From Phycisphaerae bacterium (GTDB taxonomy: Bacteria; Planctomycetota; Phycisphaerae; Phycisphaerales; UBA1924): DNA of 64,000 nucleotides. The stretch covers positions 1 through 64,000 of the forward strand of contig JAEUIZ010000057.1 in assembly GCA_016793805.1 (NCBI GenBank). The letters run 5' to 3'. The notes below the pieces were generated by a model. It searched no databases. It saw only the letters and a list, made by a program, of their open reading frames with translations, and was not told the origin of the DNA. The number at the start of each line of letters is the position of its first letter. Position 1 is the first letter of the stretch. Made by a program: the position numbers and the translations under genes. Positions 17,403 to 25,452 of this stretch are shown here, piece by piece.

Positions 17403-18221
17403 ATGGGGACTCGGCGGCCGGCGTTCACACTGATCGAGTTGCTGGTGGTGATCGCGATCATCGCGCTGCTGATCGGGATCCTGCTGCCGACGCTGGCGGG
17501 CGCGCGCGAGGCGGCACGGCGGACGAAGTGCCTGGCGAACCAGCGGTCGATCGGGATGGCGCTCTCGCACTATGTGGAGGTGTGGAAGGAGTGGATGCCG
17601 CGGGAGAGCGGGTTCAGCGAGGCGCCGACGCCGGTGCCGGTGCGACTGAATCCGCCGTGGCCGTACTGCCTGAGGCCGTACCTGGATCAGAACGCGACGG
17701 CGGGCTCGCCGCCGGGGTTCGCGGGGGCGGACCCGCACGGGATGGCGGACGGGGCGAGCGACCTGTACGAGCGGGCGGAGTTCTACCGCGATCCGAGCCG
17801 ACCGAGGGATCGGCACAACATCCATTACGTGAACAACGGGATCTCGTTCCGCGCCCCGGGCGTGGTGAACAACTACGCGAAGCCGCCGACGCGGGTGTCG
17901 CGGTATCCGCGGCCGTGGGACACGCTGTACCTGTCGTGCTTCACGGACGATGCGAACTCGGTGCACGCGAACTCGTGGATCACGCCGGGGCAGACGAACT
18001 TCCAACTCGCGGTGTTCTACGACATGCACCACGCGGCGAATGTGACGGGGACCAACCCGACTTCGCCGCAGCATTTGCAGCGGATCGCGCCGAAGCGGCA
18101 CAAGAACGGTGCGAACGGGCTGTTCCTGGACGGGCACGCGCGGGGCACGCCGATCCGGGAGATCACGGACATCAATCGCTGGGACGACCACGACTACCGC
18201 CCGGACCGCCCGCCGCCATAG
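17403..18221 (+). CDS. Type II secretion/prepilin-like protein with H-X9-DG domain (2)
   Basis: 272-residue paralog of the preceding gene with the same [10 protein letters not shown] helix after MGTRRPA and the C-terminal box [17 protein letters not shown]. Between these the sequence diverges, with many aromatic residues and Asn-rich loops, as in secreted pseudopilin-like proteins. The ATG has a GGAGG site six bases upstream, located just after the stop of the first copy, so the two are an operon. Tandem duplication followed by divergence is the likely origin. Confidence 0.88.
   Translation: MGTRRPAFTLIELLVVIAIIALLIGILLPTLAGAREAARRTKCLANQRSIGMALSHYVEVWKEWMPRESGFSEAPTPVPVRLNPPWPYCLRPYLDQNATAGSPPGFAGADPHGMADGASDLYERAEFYRDPSRPRDRHNIHYVNNGISFRAPGVVNNYAKPPTRVSRYPRPWDTLYLSCFTDDANSVHANSWITPGQTNFQLAVFYDMHHAANVTGTNPTSPQHLQRIAPKRHKNGANGLFLDGHARGTPIREITDINRWDDHDYRPDRPPP
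17424..17507 (+). repeat. Direct repeat, copy 2 (prepilin helix)
   Basis: Second copy of the 84-base near-identical segment at 16659-16742. Recombination between the copies would delete or fuse the two genes in frame. Confidence 0.8.
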
Positions 18222-18252
18222 TCGGGACCGGGGCTGGCGACGCGGGGGTCGC

Positions 18253-18258
18253 TATTCT
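18253..18258 (+). promoter_or_regulatory. TATTCT -10 box, leaderless start of the DUF2238 gene
   Basis: TATTCT, six bases, ATG at 18265. No ribosome site is visible. Confidence 0.55.
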
Positions 18259-18264
18259 GGTCGC

Positions 18265-18888
18265 ATGGTCCGACGGCATCCGGTGATGGCGGCGTTCGCG
18301 GCGCTCTACATGGTCGGGTTCACGGCCCGGGCGCTGGCGGCAGGGAACCACGAGTTCCTGTTCTACGCGGCGGTGATGGCTGCGCTGGCGGTGGGCGTGG
18401 CAATGGTGGACGAGCGCGTGCGGTTCAGCGTGCTGGTCGTCTGGCTGCTGGCGGTGTGGGGCTTCCTGCACATGGCGGGCGGGAACGTGCCGATTCCGGC
18501 GTCGCTGGCGCCGGACTGGACGCCGCCCACGGAGGGCGCGAGGACGGTGCTGTACAACCTTCGGCCCGTGGCGTGGGGGCCCAAGTACGACCAGGTGGTG
18601 CACGCGTTCGGGTTCTTCAGCGCGACGCTGGCGTGCGCGGAGGCGATGTCGGCGGCCATGCCGGGCCTGCGGCTTTCGGTCGGCGTGCGCGTGGGGCTGT
18701 GCTGCATGGGGATGGGCCTGGGGGCGGCGAACGAGGTCGTCGAGTTTGTGGCCACGCGGTTCATGGACACGAACGTGGGCGGGTATGAGAACACGGGGTG
18801 GGACCTGGTGTCGAATATGGTCGGCGCGACGCTCGCGGCGGTGGCGGCGGGGCGGATCGGGAACGCGGGGCGCGGGGAGGCGGCATGA
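18265..18888 (+). CDS. DUF2238 (YjdF-like) integral membrane protein
   Basis: 207-residue membrane protein with about six hydrophobic spans. The family hallmarks are KYDQVVHAFGFFSATLACAE in the centre and NVGGYENTGWDLVSNMVGA near the C-terminus. The function of DUF2238 is not known. The start is set by the TATTCT box six bases upstream. The stop overlaps the psuG start as ATGA, so the two are co-translated, though no functional link is obvious. Confidence 0.88.
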   Translation: MVRRHPVMAAFAALYMVGFTARALAAGNHEFLFYAAVMAALAVGVAMVDERVRFSVLVVWLLAVWGFLHMAGGNVPIPASLAPDWTPPTEGARTVLYNLRPVAWGPKYDQVVHAFGFFSATLACAEAMSAAMPGLRLSVGVRVGLCCMGMGLGAANEVVEFVATRFMDTNVGGYENTGWDLVSNMVGATLAAVAAGRIGNAGRGEAA

Positions 18889-19760
18889 TCCGGCGAGTCG
18901 AGGAGCCCGCGGTCGCGCTCGAGACGACGCTGCTCATGCACGGGGTGCCGGCGGCGGAGGCGATGCCGCTGGCGCGGGATCTGGCGAGGATTGTTCGCGA
19001 GGGCGGGGCGAGCCCGGCGGTGGTGGGAGTGGTGCGCGGCGAGGCGGTGGTTGGGATGACGGACGCGGAGTTGGAGTGGATGCTGGGCGAGGGCGCCGTG
19101 CCGAAGGTGAACACGTCGAACCTCGGCCTGATGCTGCATCGGAAGCGGTCCGCGGCGACGACGGTGAGCGCGACGATGGAACTGGCGGCCTCGGCGGGCG
19201 TGCGGGTCTTTGCCACGGGCGGGATCGGGGGCGTGCATCGCGGGTTCGGCGAGCGGTGGGACGTGTCCGCGGACCTGGCGGCGCTGGCGAGGTTCCCGGT
19301 CGCGGTCGTGGCGAGCGGGGTGAAATCGCTGCTGGACGTGGAATCGACGCGCGAGATGCTCGAGACGCTCGGCGTGCCGGTCGTGGGGTTTCGCACGGAC
19401 TGGATCCCCGCGTTCTACGTGCGACGGTCCGGGGCGAGAGTGGACGCGAGGTTCGATGATGCGAGGGAGTTGGCGGGGTTTGTCGCGGCGGAACTTCGGC
19501 GGAGCGGGCGAGGCGTGCTCGTGGCGAACCCGGTGGAGGAGAGCGAGGCGATCGACGCGGAGCGGATGGAGCGGTGGCTGGAACTGGCGGAGGCGAGGGT
19601 CGGCGAAGCGGGCCGCCTGGGGGGACGGGACGCCACGCCGAGCATCCTGGCGGCGCTGCACGAACTCTCGGGCGGGCAGACGCTGCGGACGAACCTGGCG
19701 CTGGTGCGGGGCAACGCGGCGCTGGCGGCGGAACTCGCCCGGCACATGCACGGGGGCTGA
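18885..19760 (+). CDS. psuG: Pseudouridine-5'-phosphate glycosidase
   Basis: 291-residue PsuG-family enzyme, which reversibly splits pseudouridine 5'-phosphate into uracil and ribose 5-phosphate. The N-terminal block ALETTLLMHGVP and the central FATGGIGGVHRG, VVASGVKSLLDVESTREMLETLGVPVVGF and GVLVANPVEE blocks are characteristic. The length is slightly below the usual 300-310. The start overlaps the upstream stop (ATGA) and has GGGGAGG just before it. The usual partner pseudouridine kinase PsuK is not adjacent. Confidence 0.92.
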   Translation: MIRRVEEPAVALETTLLMHGVPAAEAMPLARDLARIVREGGASPAVVGVVRGEAVVGMTDAELEWMLGEGAVPKVNTSNLGLMLHRKRSAATTVSATMELAASAGVRVFATGGIGGVHRGFGERWDVSADLAALARFPVAVVASGVKSLLDVESTREMLETLGVPVVGFRTDWIPAFYVRRSGARVDARFDDARELAGFVAAELRRSGRGVLVANPVEESEAIDAERMERWLELAEARVGEAGRLGGRDATPSILAALHELSGGQTLRTNLALVRGNAALAAELARHMHGG

Positions 19761-19769
19761 ACTCGGGGT

Positions 19770-19775
19770 TATCCT
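19770..19775 (+). promoter_or_regulatory. TATCCT -10 box, leaderless start of purM
   Basis: TATCCT, six bases, ATG at 19782, located in the 21-base gap after psuG. Confidence 0.55.
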
Positions 19776-19781
19776 TGGCCC

Positions 19782-20951
19782 ATGCCACGGAAGTCCAACG
19801 GATCGGGCGGAGGGGGAGGGGTCGGCGATCGCGCGGGCGGGCTGACGTACGCGGCGGCTGGGGTGAACCTGGAGGAGAAGGATCGGTTCACCGAGTCGCT
19901 CGAGTCGATCATGCGGCGGACGCACGGGCCGCGGGTGATCGCCAATCCCGGCGGCTTCGCGGGGCTGTTCCGGCTCGATTTCAACGAGCGGCTGTTCAAG
20001 CGGAACTATCGCGACCCGGTGCTCGTCGCGTGCACGGACGGGTGCGGGACGAAGGTGAAACTCGCGGGGCAACTGGGCGTGTTCGACACGATCGGGATTG
20101 ACCTTGTCGCGATGAACGTGAACGACATGATCGTGCAGGGGGCCGAGCCGCTGCTGTTCCTCGACTACATCGCGGTGGCGAAGGTGGAATCGGGGATGCT
20201 CACGGACATCGTGCGCGGGGTGGCGGAGGGGTGCAAGCGGGCGGGGTGCGCGCTGCTGGGCGGGGAGACGGCGGAGATGCCGGACGTGTATCCGCCGGGC
20301 GAGTTCGACCTGGCGGGCTTCGCGGTGGGGGTGGTGGAACTCAAGCGAGCGATCAACCCGCTGCGGGTTCGGCCGGGGGACGTGGTGCTGGGGCTGGAGT
20401 CGGACGGGGTCCATTCCAACGGGTACACGCTGGTGCGGAAGGTGGTGGAGGCGGCGCGGCTCGACCTGAAGCGGGTGTATCCCGAGTTGCAGCGGGCGGA
20501 GCGGCGGGGTGGCGCGGGCGCGAGGAAGCGGAGGCAAGCGGATCCGAGCGTTCGGACGCTGGGCGAGGTGCTGCTGACGCCGACGCGGATCTACGTGCAG
20601 CCGATCGTGAAGTTGCTGCGCGCGTATACGGTGAAGAACGTGATCTCGGGGATGGCGCACATCACGGGCTCTGGGATCGTGGGGAACTTGGAGCGTGCGC
20701 TGAACAAGACGGTGGACGCGGTGATCGACACGAAGAGTTGGGAGCCGCTGCCGGTGTTCCCGTTCCTGCAAGGGCACGGCGGGATCAGCGAGCAGGAGAT
20801 GTTCCGCGTGTTCAACATGGGGATCGGGTACACGCTGGTGGTTCGGCCGGCGTTCGCGGACTCGGTGGCCGAGCAACTGGCGCGACTCGGCGAGCGGGTG
20901 CACGTGATCGGCGAGGTCGTGAAGGGGAAGGGGCAGGTCCGGCTGATGTAG
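19782..20951 (+). CDS. purM: Phosphoribosylformylglycinamidine cyclo-ligase
   Basis: 389-residue PurM (AIR synthetase), the ATP-dependent ring-closing step of purine synthesis. After a Gly-rich N-terminal tail of about 20 residues come LTYAAAGVNLEEKDRF, TDGCGTKVKLA, GIDLVAMNVNDMIVQGAEPLLFLDY, GETAEMPDVY and AHITGSGIVGNLERAL, all PurM hallmarks. It is longer than typical (about 345) because of the Gly tail and a basic insertion near residue 240 (ERRGGAGARKRRQ). The gene is not in a purine operon. Confidence 0.94.
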   Translation: MPRKSNGSGGGGGVGDRAGGLTYAAAGVNLEEKDRFTESLESIMRRTHGPRVIANPGGFAGLFRLDFNERLFKRNYRDPVLVACTDGCGTKVKLAGQLGVFDTIGIDLVAMNVNDMIVQGAEPLLFLDYIAVAKVESGMLTDIVRGVAEGCKRAGCALLGGETAEMPDVYPPGEFDLAGFAVGVVELKRAINPLRVRPGDVVLGLESDGVHSNGYTLVRKVVEAARLDLKRVYPELQRAERRGGAGARKRRQADPSVRTLGEVLLTPTRIYVQPIVKLLRAYTVKNVISGMAHITGSGIVGNLERALNKTVDAVIDTKSWEPLPVFPFLQGHGGISEQEMFRVFNMGIGYTLVVRPAFADSVAEQLARLGERVHVIGEVVKGKGQVRLM

Positions 20952-21012
20952 GGCGCAAGCCGCGGCGCGGCGGGCGAGGTCGCGGCCCATGCGTGCGCTC
21001 GTGCGGGGCGTG

Positions 21013-22014
21013 CTACGCGGGCTTTCGCGCCAGGACGAGCATGGCGGAGGTCCTGGCGCCGAGCGTGGCGCGGACGATGTCGAGGGCGGTGAAGGCAGCG
21101 AGCATGGGGAGCCCGCGGAGCGGGTTGAAGGCCCGCGCGAGGCGGGGCATGGGACGGCCCTCGTAGCGCAGCCAGTGATGGAACGAGAACATCCAGAAGG
21201 AGTGCCCGGTCTGGAAGCGGACGGCGAAGGGCGTGAGGCCGGCGTCGGCAAGGAGGCGCTGCAGCGAGGCGGGGGTGAAGAGGCTCCAGTGGCGGGGAAT
21301 GTGGTAGCCGCCCCAATGGGTGCGGTGGAAGAGCCGGGCGTCGAGGCTGTCGAGGTTGGGGGTCTCGACGGCGAAGACGCCGCCTGGCGCGAGCCACCGC
21401 GCGACGGCGCGGCAGACACGGGCGGGGTCGTCGACGTGCTCGATGACGTGGAACATGGTGGCGAGGTCGATGGCGCCGTCAGGGATCTTCGAGCAGTCCT
21501 CGACGCGCTCGCAGAAGGCCTGGAAGCCGGCGTCGGCGAGGGGCCGGACGACGCGGTCGTCGAGTTCGAGGCCGAAGAGGCGCGAGCGTGGGATGCCGCG
21601 GGATTCCATGACGCGGAGGAATCGGCCGTCGCCGCAGCCCACGTCGAGGAAGGAGCCCGGAGCCCGCGGGAGACTCGCGACGATGCGGCGCATCTTGCGG
21701 GAGTCGAGCCATTCCTTGGCGCGGCGGGCGATGGGGTTGACCTGCGAGGCGTAGTTGTACGCGTAGTAGGTGGGGGGGTAGATGGTGGCGAGCGTGCTCA
21801 GGGCCGGTCGCGGGTCGAGCCAGACGTGCCCGCACGCGGCGCAGCGGACGAAGCGCCAGAGGTTGCGGCAGGTGCGCGACTCGTAGTCGTAGCCGAAGGC
21901 GAAGGGGGCGAAGTCGACGGCGCGGCAGACGGGGCAGGCGCCGACGGGCTCGGTGGGGATGAGGGGCGCGGACGCGAACTCGACGGGGAGTGGCAGGGCC
22001 TCGGGCGCGCTCAC
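21013..22014 (-). CDS. Class I SAM methyltransferase with N-terminal zinc ribbon
   Basis: 333 residues. The first 65 contain two C-x2-C pairs (CPVC and CAAC) forming a zinc ribbon, followed by a Rossmann methyltransferase domain with SAM motif FLDVGCGDGRFL and the FHVIEHVDDP strand. Zinc-ribbon methyltransferases of this kind are common in cell-surface glycan and lipid clusters; the substrate is unknown. The GTG start overlaps the stop of the desaturase gene (GTGA), implying coupled production with a fatty-acid-modifying enzyme. Confidence 0.85.
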   Translation of the reverse strand: MSAPEALPLPVEFASAPLIPTEPVGACPVCRAVDFAPFAFGYDYESRTCRNLWRFVRCAACGHVWLDPRPALSTLATIYPPTYYAYNYASQVNPIARRAKEWLDSRKMRRIVASLPRAPGSFLDVGCGDGRFLRVMESRGIPRSRLFGLELDDRVVRPLADAGFQAFCERVEDCSKIPDGAIDLATMFHVIEHVDDPARVCRAVARWLAPGGVFAVETPNLDSLDARLFHRTHWGGYHIPRHWSLFTPASLQRLLADAGLTPFAVRFQTGHSFWMFSFHHWLRYEGRPMPRLARAFNPLRGLPMLAAFTALDIVRATLGARTSAMLVLARKPA

Positions 22015-23024
22015 GCGGGGACCCCGGGCCGTTCCTGGCACTCGGGCAAGGGGAGGGCGAAGTAGTAGCGGAGCAGGTAGCCGAGGTAGGAGCGACGCCA
22101 CACGAGTCCCTCGGCCTCGGGCTTGTGGCGGATCTCGCGGTCGGCGATCGGGAGGTTGTAGTACGGGATCGACGGCCAGAGGTGGTGCGGGATGTGGTAG
22201 TTCATGTTCATGGGTGAGAACAGCATCCGCTCGATGGGGTTGCTGGTGTAGGTGATGAGGCGGTGCTCGTCGGCCTTGTCGTCGGCCTCTGGATGCGAGT
22301 GTTCGAGGAACGAGCGGACGAGGTCGCCGAGGTAGACGAAGATGTAGACGGGCGCGAGCCAGAGGACGGGGAAGGCCCACCAGGCGACGCCGAAGGAGAG
22401 CCCGCCGATGAGGGCGGCCTGCCACCCGAGGAGGATGGCGACGTCGCGGGGCGTGTAGTTCGGTTTCGACGTGGCGCGGGCCGGCGCGTCGGCGGCATGG
22501 GGGCCGCCCGCGTCGCGGAAGAAAACGTGCTTGACGACGGGCCAGAGGTTGGCGAGGCCCGAGAGGAAGGCGAGGTATCGGGGCCGGGTGGCCTTGTTGA
22601 AGCAGGCGTGCTTGTGGCGGTCGGGGTCGAGGGTGGAGGCGAGGTGCTTGTGGTGCTCGAGGTGGTTGCGGTTGTTGATTCGCGTGATGGCGCCGATGGG
22701 CCCGAGGATGAAGAGGTCGGTGAAGAGGTCGTTGGGCCGGACGCGGTTGAAGATCCGGCGGTGCATCCCGTCGTGCCCGATGATGAAGAGGGCGTAGTAG
22801 CGGGTGCCGACGATGGGGATGGCCAGGAGCGCCGCCCACCAGGTGGGATCGACGGCGACGAGGGCCCACGCGGCGAGGATCAGGGCCCAGTTCCAGGCGG
22901 TATCGACGACGGGCCGCCATGGGCGGAGGCGGCTGAGTTCGCGGACGCGCTCGGGCGTCAGGAGGGTGGCGCGATAGGGGCGATACGGACCCAGGCGCGG
23001 GGGGCTCGCGGCCGAGACGCTCAT
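22011..23024 (-). CDS. Membrane fatty-acid desaturase family protein
   Basis: 337-residue membrane di-iron protein. The three histidine boxes are visible: GHDGMHR, HLEHHKH and HIPHH, and four hydrophobic spans surround them. Such enzymes use O2 and electrons to desaturate or hydroxylate acyl chains, sterols or carotenoids. The ATG at 23024 is preceded by TATCCT with five bases between, so an upstream start at 23072 is unlikely. It is coupled by GTGA overlap to the methyltransferase, and lies downstream of the Rieske/heme operon, which could supply electrons (inference). Confidence 0.88.
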   Translation of the reverse strand: MSVSAASPPRLGPYRPYRATLLTPERVRELSRLRPWRPVVDTAWNWALILAAWALVAVDPTWWAALLAIPIVGTRYYALFIIGHDGMHRRIFNRVRPNDLFTDLFILGPIGAITRINNRNHLEHHKHLASTLDPDRHKHACFNKATRPRYLAFLSGLANLWPVVKHVFFRDAGGPHAADAPARATSKPNYTPRDVAILLGWQAALIGGLSFGVAWWAFPVLWLAPVYIFVYLGDLVRSFLEHSHPEADDKADEHRLITYTSNPIERMLFSPMNMNYHIPHHLWPSIPYYNLPIADREIRHKPEAEGLVWRRSYLGYLLRYYFALPLPECQERPGVPA

Positions 23025-23029
23025 GGACG

Positions 23030-23035
23030 AGGATA
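23030..23035 (-). promoter_or_regulatory. TATCCT -10 box of the desaturase gene
   Basis: TATCCT, five bases, ATG. One base tighter than the common six-base arrangement. Confidence 0.45.
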
Positions 23036-23081
23036 TGCGCGGGACGGCGTCGCGGGGCCGCGCCGCGCGCACGCGCCCGGA

Positions 23082-23873
23082 TCAGCGGCGCTTGAGCGAG
23101 CGAACACGCAGCACGTGCAGGTCGCCCACGACGCGGACGGCGCCCTCGGCACGGACCACGTCGCCGATGAGATCGCGGAGCGTCTGCGGAAGCGGGGCGC
23201 GCCCGTCGTCGGCTTCGAGAAGCACGCCCCGGCCGGTGGCGTCCACGATCATCGCGGGCACGCCGCCCTCGATGCAGCGGATGGCGCAGGCGCGGTGGGC
23301 CTTGCCGGTGCCGGGCTTCATGGCGCCGAGGTAGCACTTGGCGTCGACGAGTTCGCCCTCGGCGACGGGGTCGAGGCGTGGTGACTCGGGCTCAACTCGC
23401 GCGGCCAGGGCCGCGGCGCGGGCCGGGTCGTCGAGCACGGCCACGGCCCTTGGTCCTTGGTCGAGTTCGAGCATCGCGCGGCCGGCGCGGTGCAGGAGCG
23501 TCCCGGAGGCGCGCACGAGCCGCTGGTCGAAGGCGTCGGCGGCGGGGCGCCAATCTTGTCCGGGCACGCAATAGCCCCCGAAGGCGCCACACTTGCCCGC
23601 ACCGACGAGGAGAACGGTGCGCGGGCCGTCGGGCGTCTCGCGGAGGATCATGGGCGTGGGCCGCGAGAGGAAGAGCCCCTCGATGGAGGCGGGCTCGGCA
23701 TCCCACGCGGCGTCGCCCGGGTTGGCGTGGGTGAGCGCGGCGAGCACGGCGAAGGCGAGCGCGAGCGCCGCGAGCAGGCCCGCCGCGGCACGAGTGCGTC
23801 GGCCGATGCCCGGGGGCATCTGCGGCAGATAGCCCACGAAGAACTCGTCGGTGGTGTGTGGGTGGTCAGGCAT
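23082..23873 (-). CDS. Membrane-anchored Cys-rich protein of the Rieske operon, unknown function
   Basis: 263 residues. A cytosolic N-terminus of about 23 residues is followed by one membrane span (AAAGLLAALALAFAVLAAL), then a probably periplasmic domain. It has two conserved-looking Cys motifs: KCGAFGGYC near residue 95 and KCYLGAMKPGTGKAHRACAIRC near 185, the second with a His between the Cys residues, suggestive of metal or heme binding. No named family is recognised. It starts 13 bases after the Rieske gene, so it belongs to the same transcript and is likely a partner of that redox protein. Confidence 0.75.
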   Translation of the reverse strand: MPDHPHTTDEFFVGYLPQMPPGIGRRTRAAAGLLAALALAFAVLAALTHANPGDAAWDAEPASIEGLFLSRPTPMILRETPDGPRTVLLVGAGKCGAFGGYCVPGQDWRPAADAFDQRLVRASGTLLHRAGRAMLELDQGPRAVAVLDDPARAAALAARVEPESPRLDPVAEGELVDAKCYLGAMKPGTGKAHRACAIRCIEGGVPAMIVDATGRGVLLEADDGRAPLPQTLRDLIGDVVRAEGAVRVVGDLHVLRVRSLKRR

Positions 23874-23886
23874 CGAGGGCGACTTC

Positions 23887-24990
23887 TCAGGCCGGGGTGT
23901 GCGGGGGCTCGTCGGGCGGGATTGCGGCAGGAGGTGTGGGCGTCCCTGGGGGCAGGGTGCGCGGGTTGACGAGCACTCGCCGACCCGAGATGCGGACCTC
24001 GTACGTGGGGATCTTCTCGTGGAACGGTGGGGGCGATTGTCCGTCGGCGGGCCGATACTGCCACCCGTGCCAGGGGCAGGTGATGCACCCGTCGATGATC
24101 TTGCCCTCGCCCAGCGGCCCGCCCTGGTGGACGCAGACGTTGCTGACGGCGGAGATGGTGCCGCCATGTCGGAAGATGGCGATGCGCTCGTGGCAGAGGC
24201 TGCCGCGTGTCCCGGTGCCGCCGGCGCGGCGAGGGCAGACGATGCGGGCGCGGCCCTCTGGGATCTCGTCGATGGAACAGGCGTCGATGAACGTGCCGTC
24301 GGGCGCGAGCGCGACGCCGCGATCGACGCGGACCTCTCGCGAGCCGGCGACGATGTGGAGGCCGGCGGTGACGCCGACGCCCAGGAGGAGCGCGGCGGCG
24401 AGCAGCGGGTGCCGCTCGGATTGCATCGCACCGAGCGCGACGTGGCCCACGAGGAGCGCGTAGGCCCAATAGACGAGCATGTGCAGTCGCTTCCAGGTGC
24501 GCGCGGAGAGGTTGCGGTTCCAGAAGTCGTGGCTGGTGGCTGCCATGAGGAAGAGGATCGCGAGCGCCGCGAGGCCGAGCACCTCGAACGGGAAGCGGGA
24601 GAAGGAGAGGTAGTTGGTGTTCGAGGCGAGGAGCGAGACGAGGGGGTTGAGATTGCCGAACCCGTGGTACCAGAGGACGGAGAGGGTGGCGTGGGCGAGA
24701 GCGACGAAGAAGGTGGCGACGCCCAGGTGGCGACGATTGAAGAGGAGCGGGAGGAGGCGGCGGTCGAGTCGTGCCAGCGGCCCGATCCAGAGGACGATGT
24801 GCAGCATGAGGATCGCGCACAGGCCTAGCGCGCGGATGAGGACGATGGGGAGCGAGGGCCGGGACGCGACGGGGCCGACCAGCGACAGGCCGATGAACGC
24901 CGCGAGGAAGAGTGCGACGGCCACGAGCAGGACGGCGTCGTAGCGTTTCTTGTGCTTCGTCCAGCCGACCCAGGTGTAGGAGACGCTCAC
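23887..24990 (-). CDS. Ferric-reductase-like cytochrome b / Rieske fusion protein
   Basis: 367 residues. The N-terminal half has about six hydrophobic spans with paired His: H-x11-H in one span (RRHLGV...LAH) and H-x12-H in another (RLHMLV...VGH), the bis-heme arrangement of ferric-reductase-like domains. The C-terminal 140 residues are a Rieske domain with [2Fe-2S] ligands C-x-H (CVHQGG) and C-x2-H (CPWHGW). The fusion implies electron flow between membrane heme b and a soluble iron-sulfur site; donor and acceptor are unknown. The GTG start overlaps the stop of a 42-residue membrane protein. Confidence 0.85.
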   Translation of the reverse strand: MSVSYTWVGWTKHKKRYDAVLLVAVALFLAAFIGLSLVGPVASRPSLPIVLIRALGLCAILMLHIVLWIGPLARLDRRLLPLLFNRRHLGVATFFVALAHATLSVLWYHGFGNLNPLVSLLASNTNYLSFSRFPFEVLGLAALAILFLMAATSHDFWNRNLSARTWKRLHMLVYWAYALLVGHVALGAMQSERHPLLAAALLLGVGVTAGLHIVAGSREVRVDRGVALAPDGTFIDACSIDEIPEGRARIVCPRRAGGTGTRGSLCHERIAIFRHGGTISAVSNVCVHQGGPLGEGKIIDGCITCPWHGWQYRPADGQSPPPFHEKIPTYEVRISGRRVLVNPRTLPPGTPTPPAAIPPDEPPHTPA

Positions 24991-25115
24991 GGCGGGGCCT
25001 CTCGCGTGGCGGGGGCCGGCGGGCGTGCGACGAGCGCGGCGACGATGAGGGCCGGCAGCGCGAGCGAGAGCACGATCCAGACGAGGAGGTGCGTTCGGCG
25101 CTGCGGGGCGATCAT
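24987..25115 (-). CDS. 42-residue membrane microprotein
   Basis: Reads MIAPQRRTHLLVWIVLSLAL, continues with a hydrophobic stretch and ends in a Pro-rich tail APATREAPP. It has one membrane span of about 24 residues and a basic N-terminus. Its ATG overlaps the stop of the upstream 78-residue gene (ATGA) and its stop overlaps the Rieske gene start (GTGA), so it sits in frame-coupled series between two membrane proteins. This double overlap is the main evidence that it is real. Likely an assembly or accessory subunit of the redox complex. Confidence 0.7.
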   Translation of the reverse strand: MIAPQRRTHLLVWIVLSLALPALIVAALVARPPAPATREAPP

Positions 25116-25348
25116 GGCTTGCCCGCGCGGAGCCAGAGCCGCAGCACGAGGGGCCAGAGTGCGATCACGCCGGGGACGATGAAGACGCGGAAGAGGGGAT
25201 GGGCGCCGTGCGAGGCGTGGTCGAGGCGAGCGAGCCCGCGCGCGAGGAAGGCGGCGCAGAAGGCCGCGCCGGTGAGCGCGTAGGCCGCGACGATCCCGAG
25301 CACGATCGTGGCGGGCAGCACGGCGGCGGAGTCGGCGAGGAGGGGCAT
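25112..25348 (-). CDS. 78-residue membrane protein, first gene of the Rieske operon
   Basis: 78 residues with two hydrophobic spans (about 10-35 and 52-70) joined by a His-containing loop LDHASHGAHP. No known family is recognised. The loop His residues could ligate a metal or heme. It overlaps the 42-residue gene by four bases. The ATG has no obvious ribosome site. It is divergent from the FMN-reductase gene. Confidence 0.65.
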   Translation of the reverse strand: MPLLADSAAVLPATIVLGIVAAYALTGAAFCAAFLARGLARLDHASHGAHPLFRVFIVPGVIALWPLVLRLWLRAGKP

Positions 25349-25452
25349 AACGCGTGTTGGATGCCGAGCGGCCCGGCGGGTTTCGCGCGCAGCATACCGC
25401 TCGCTACGATCGACGGTCAGCGGCGGGATCCGCGAGCAAGGGAGCGGTCGTC

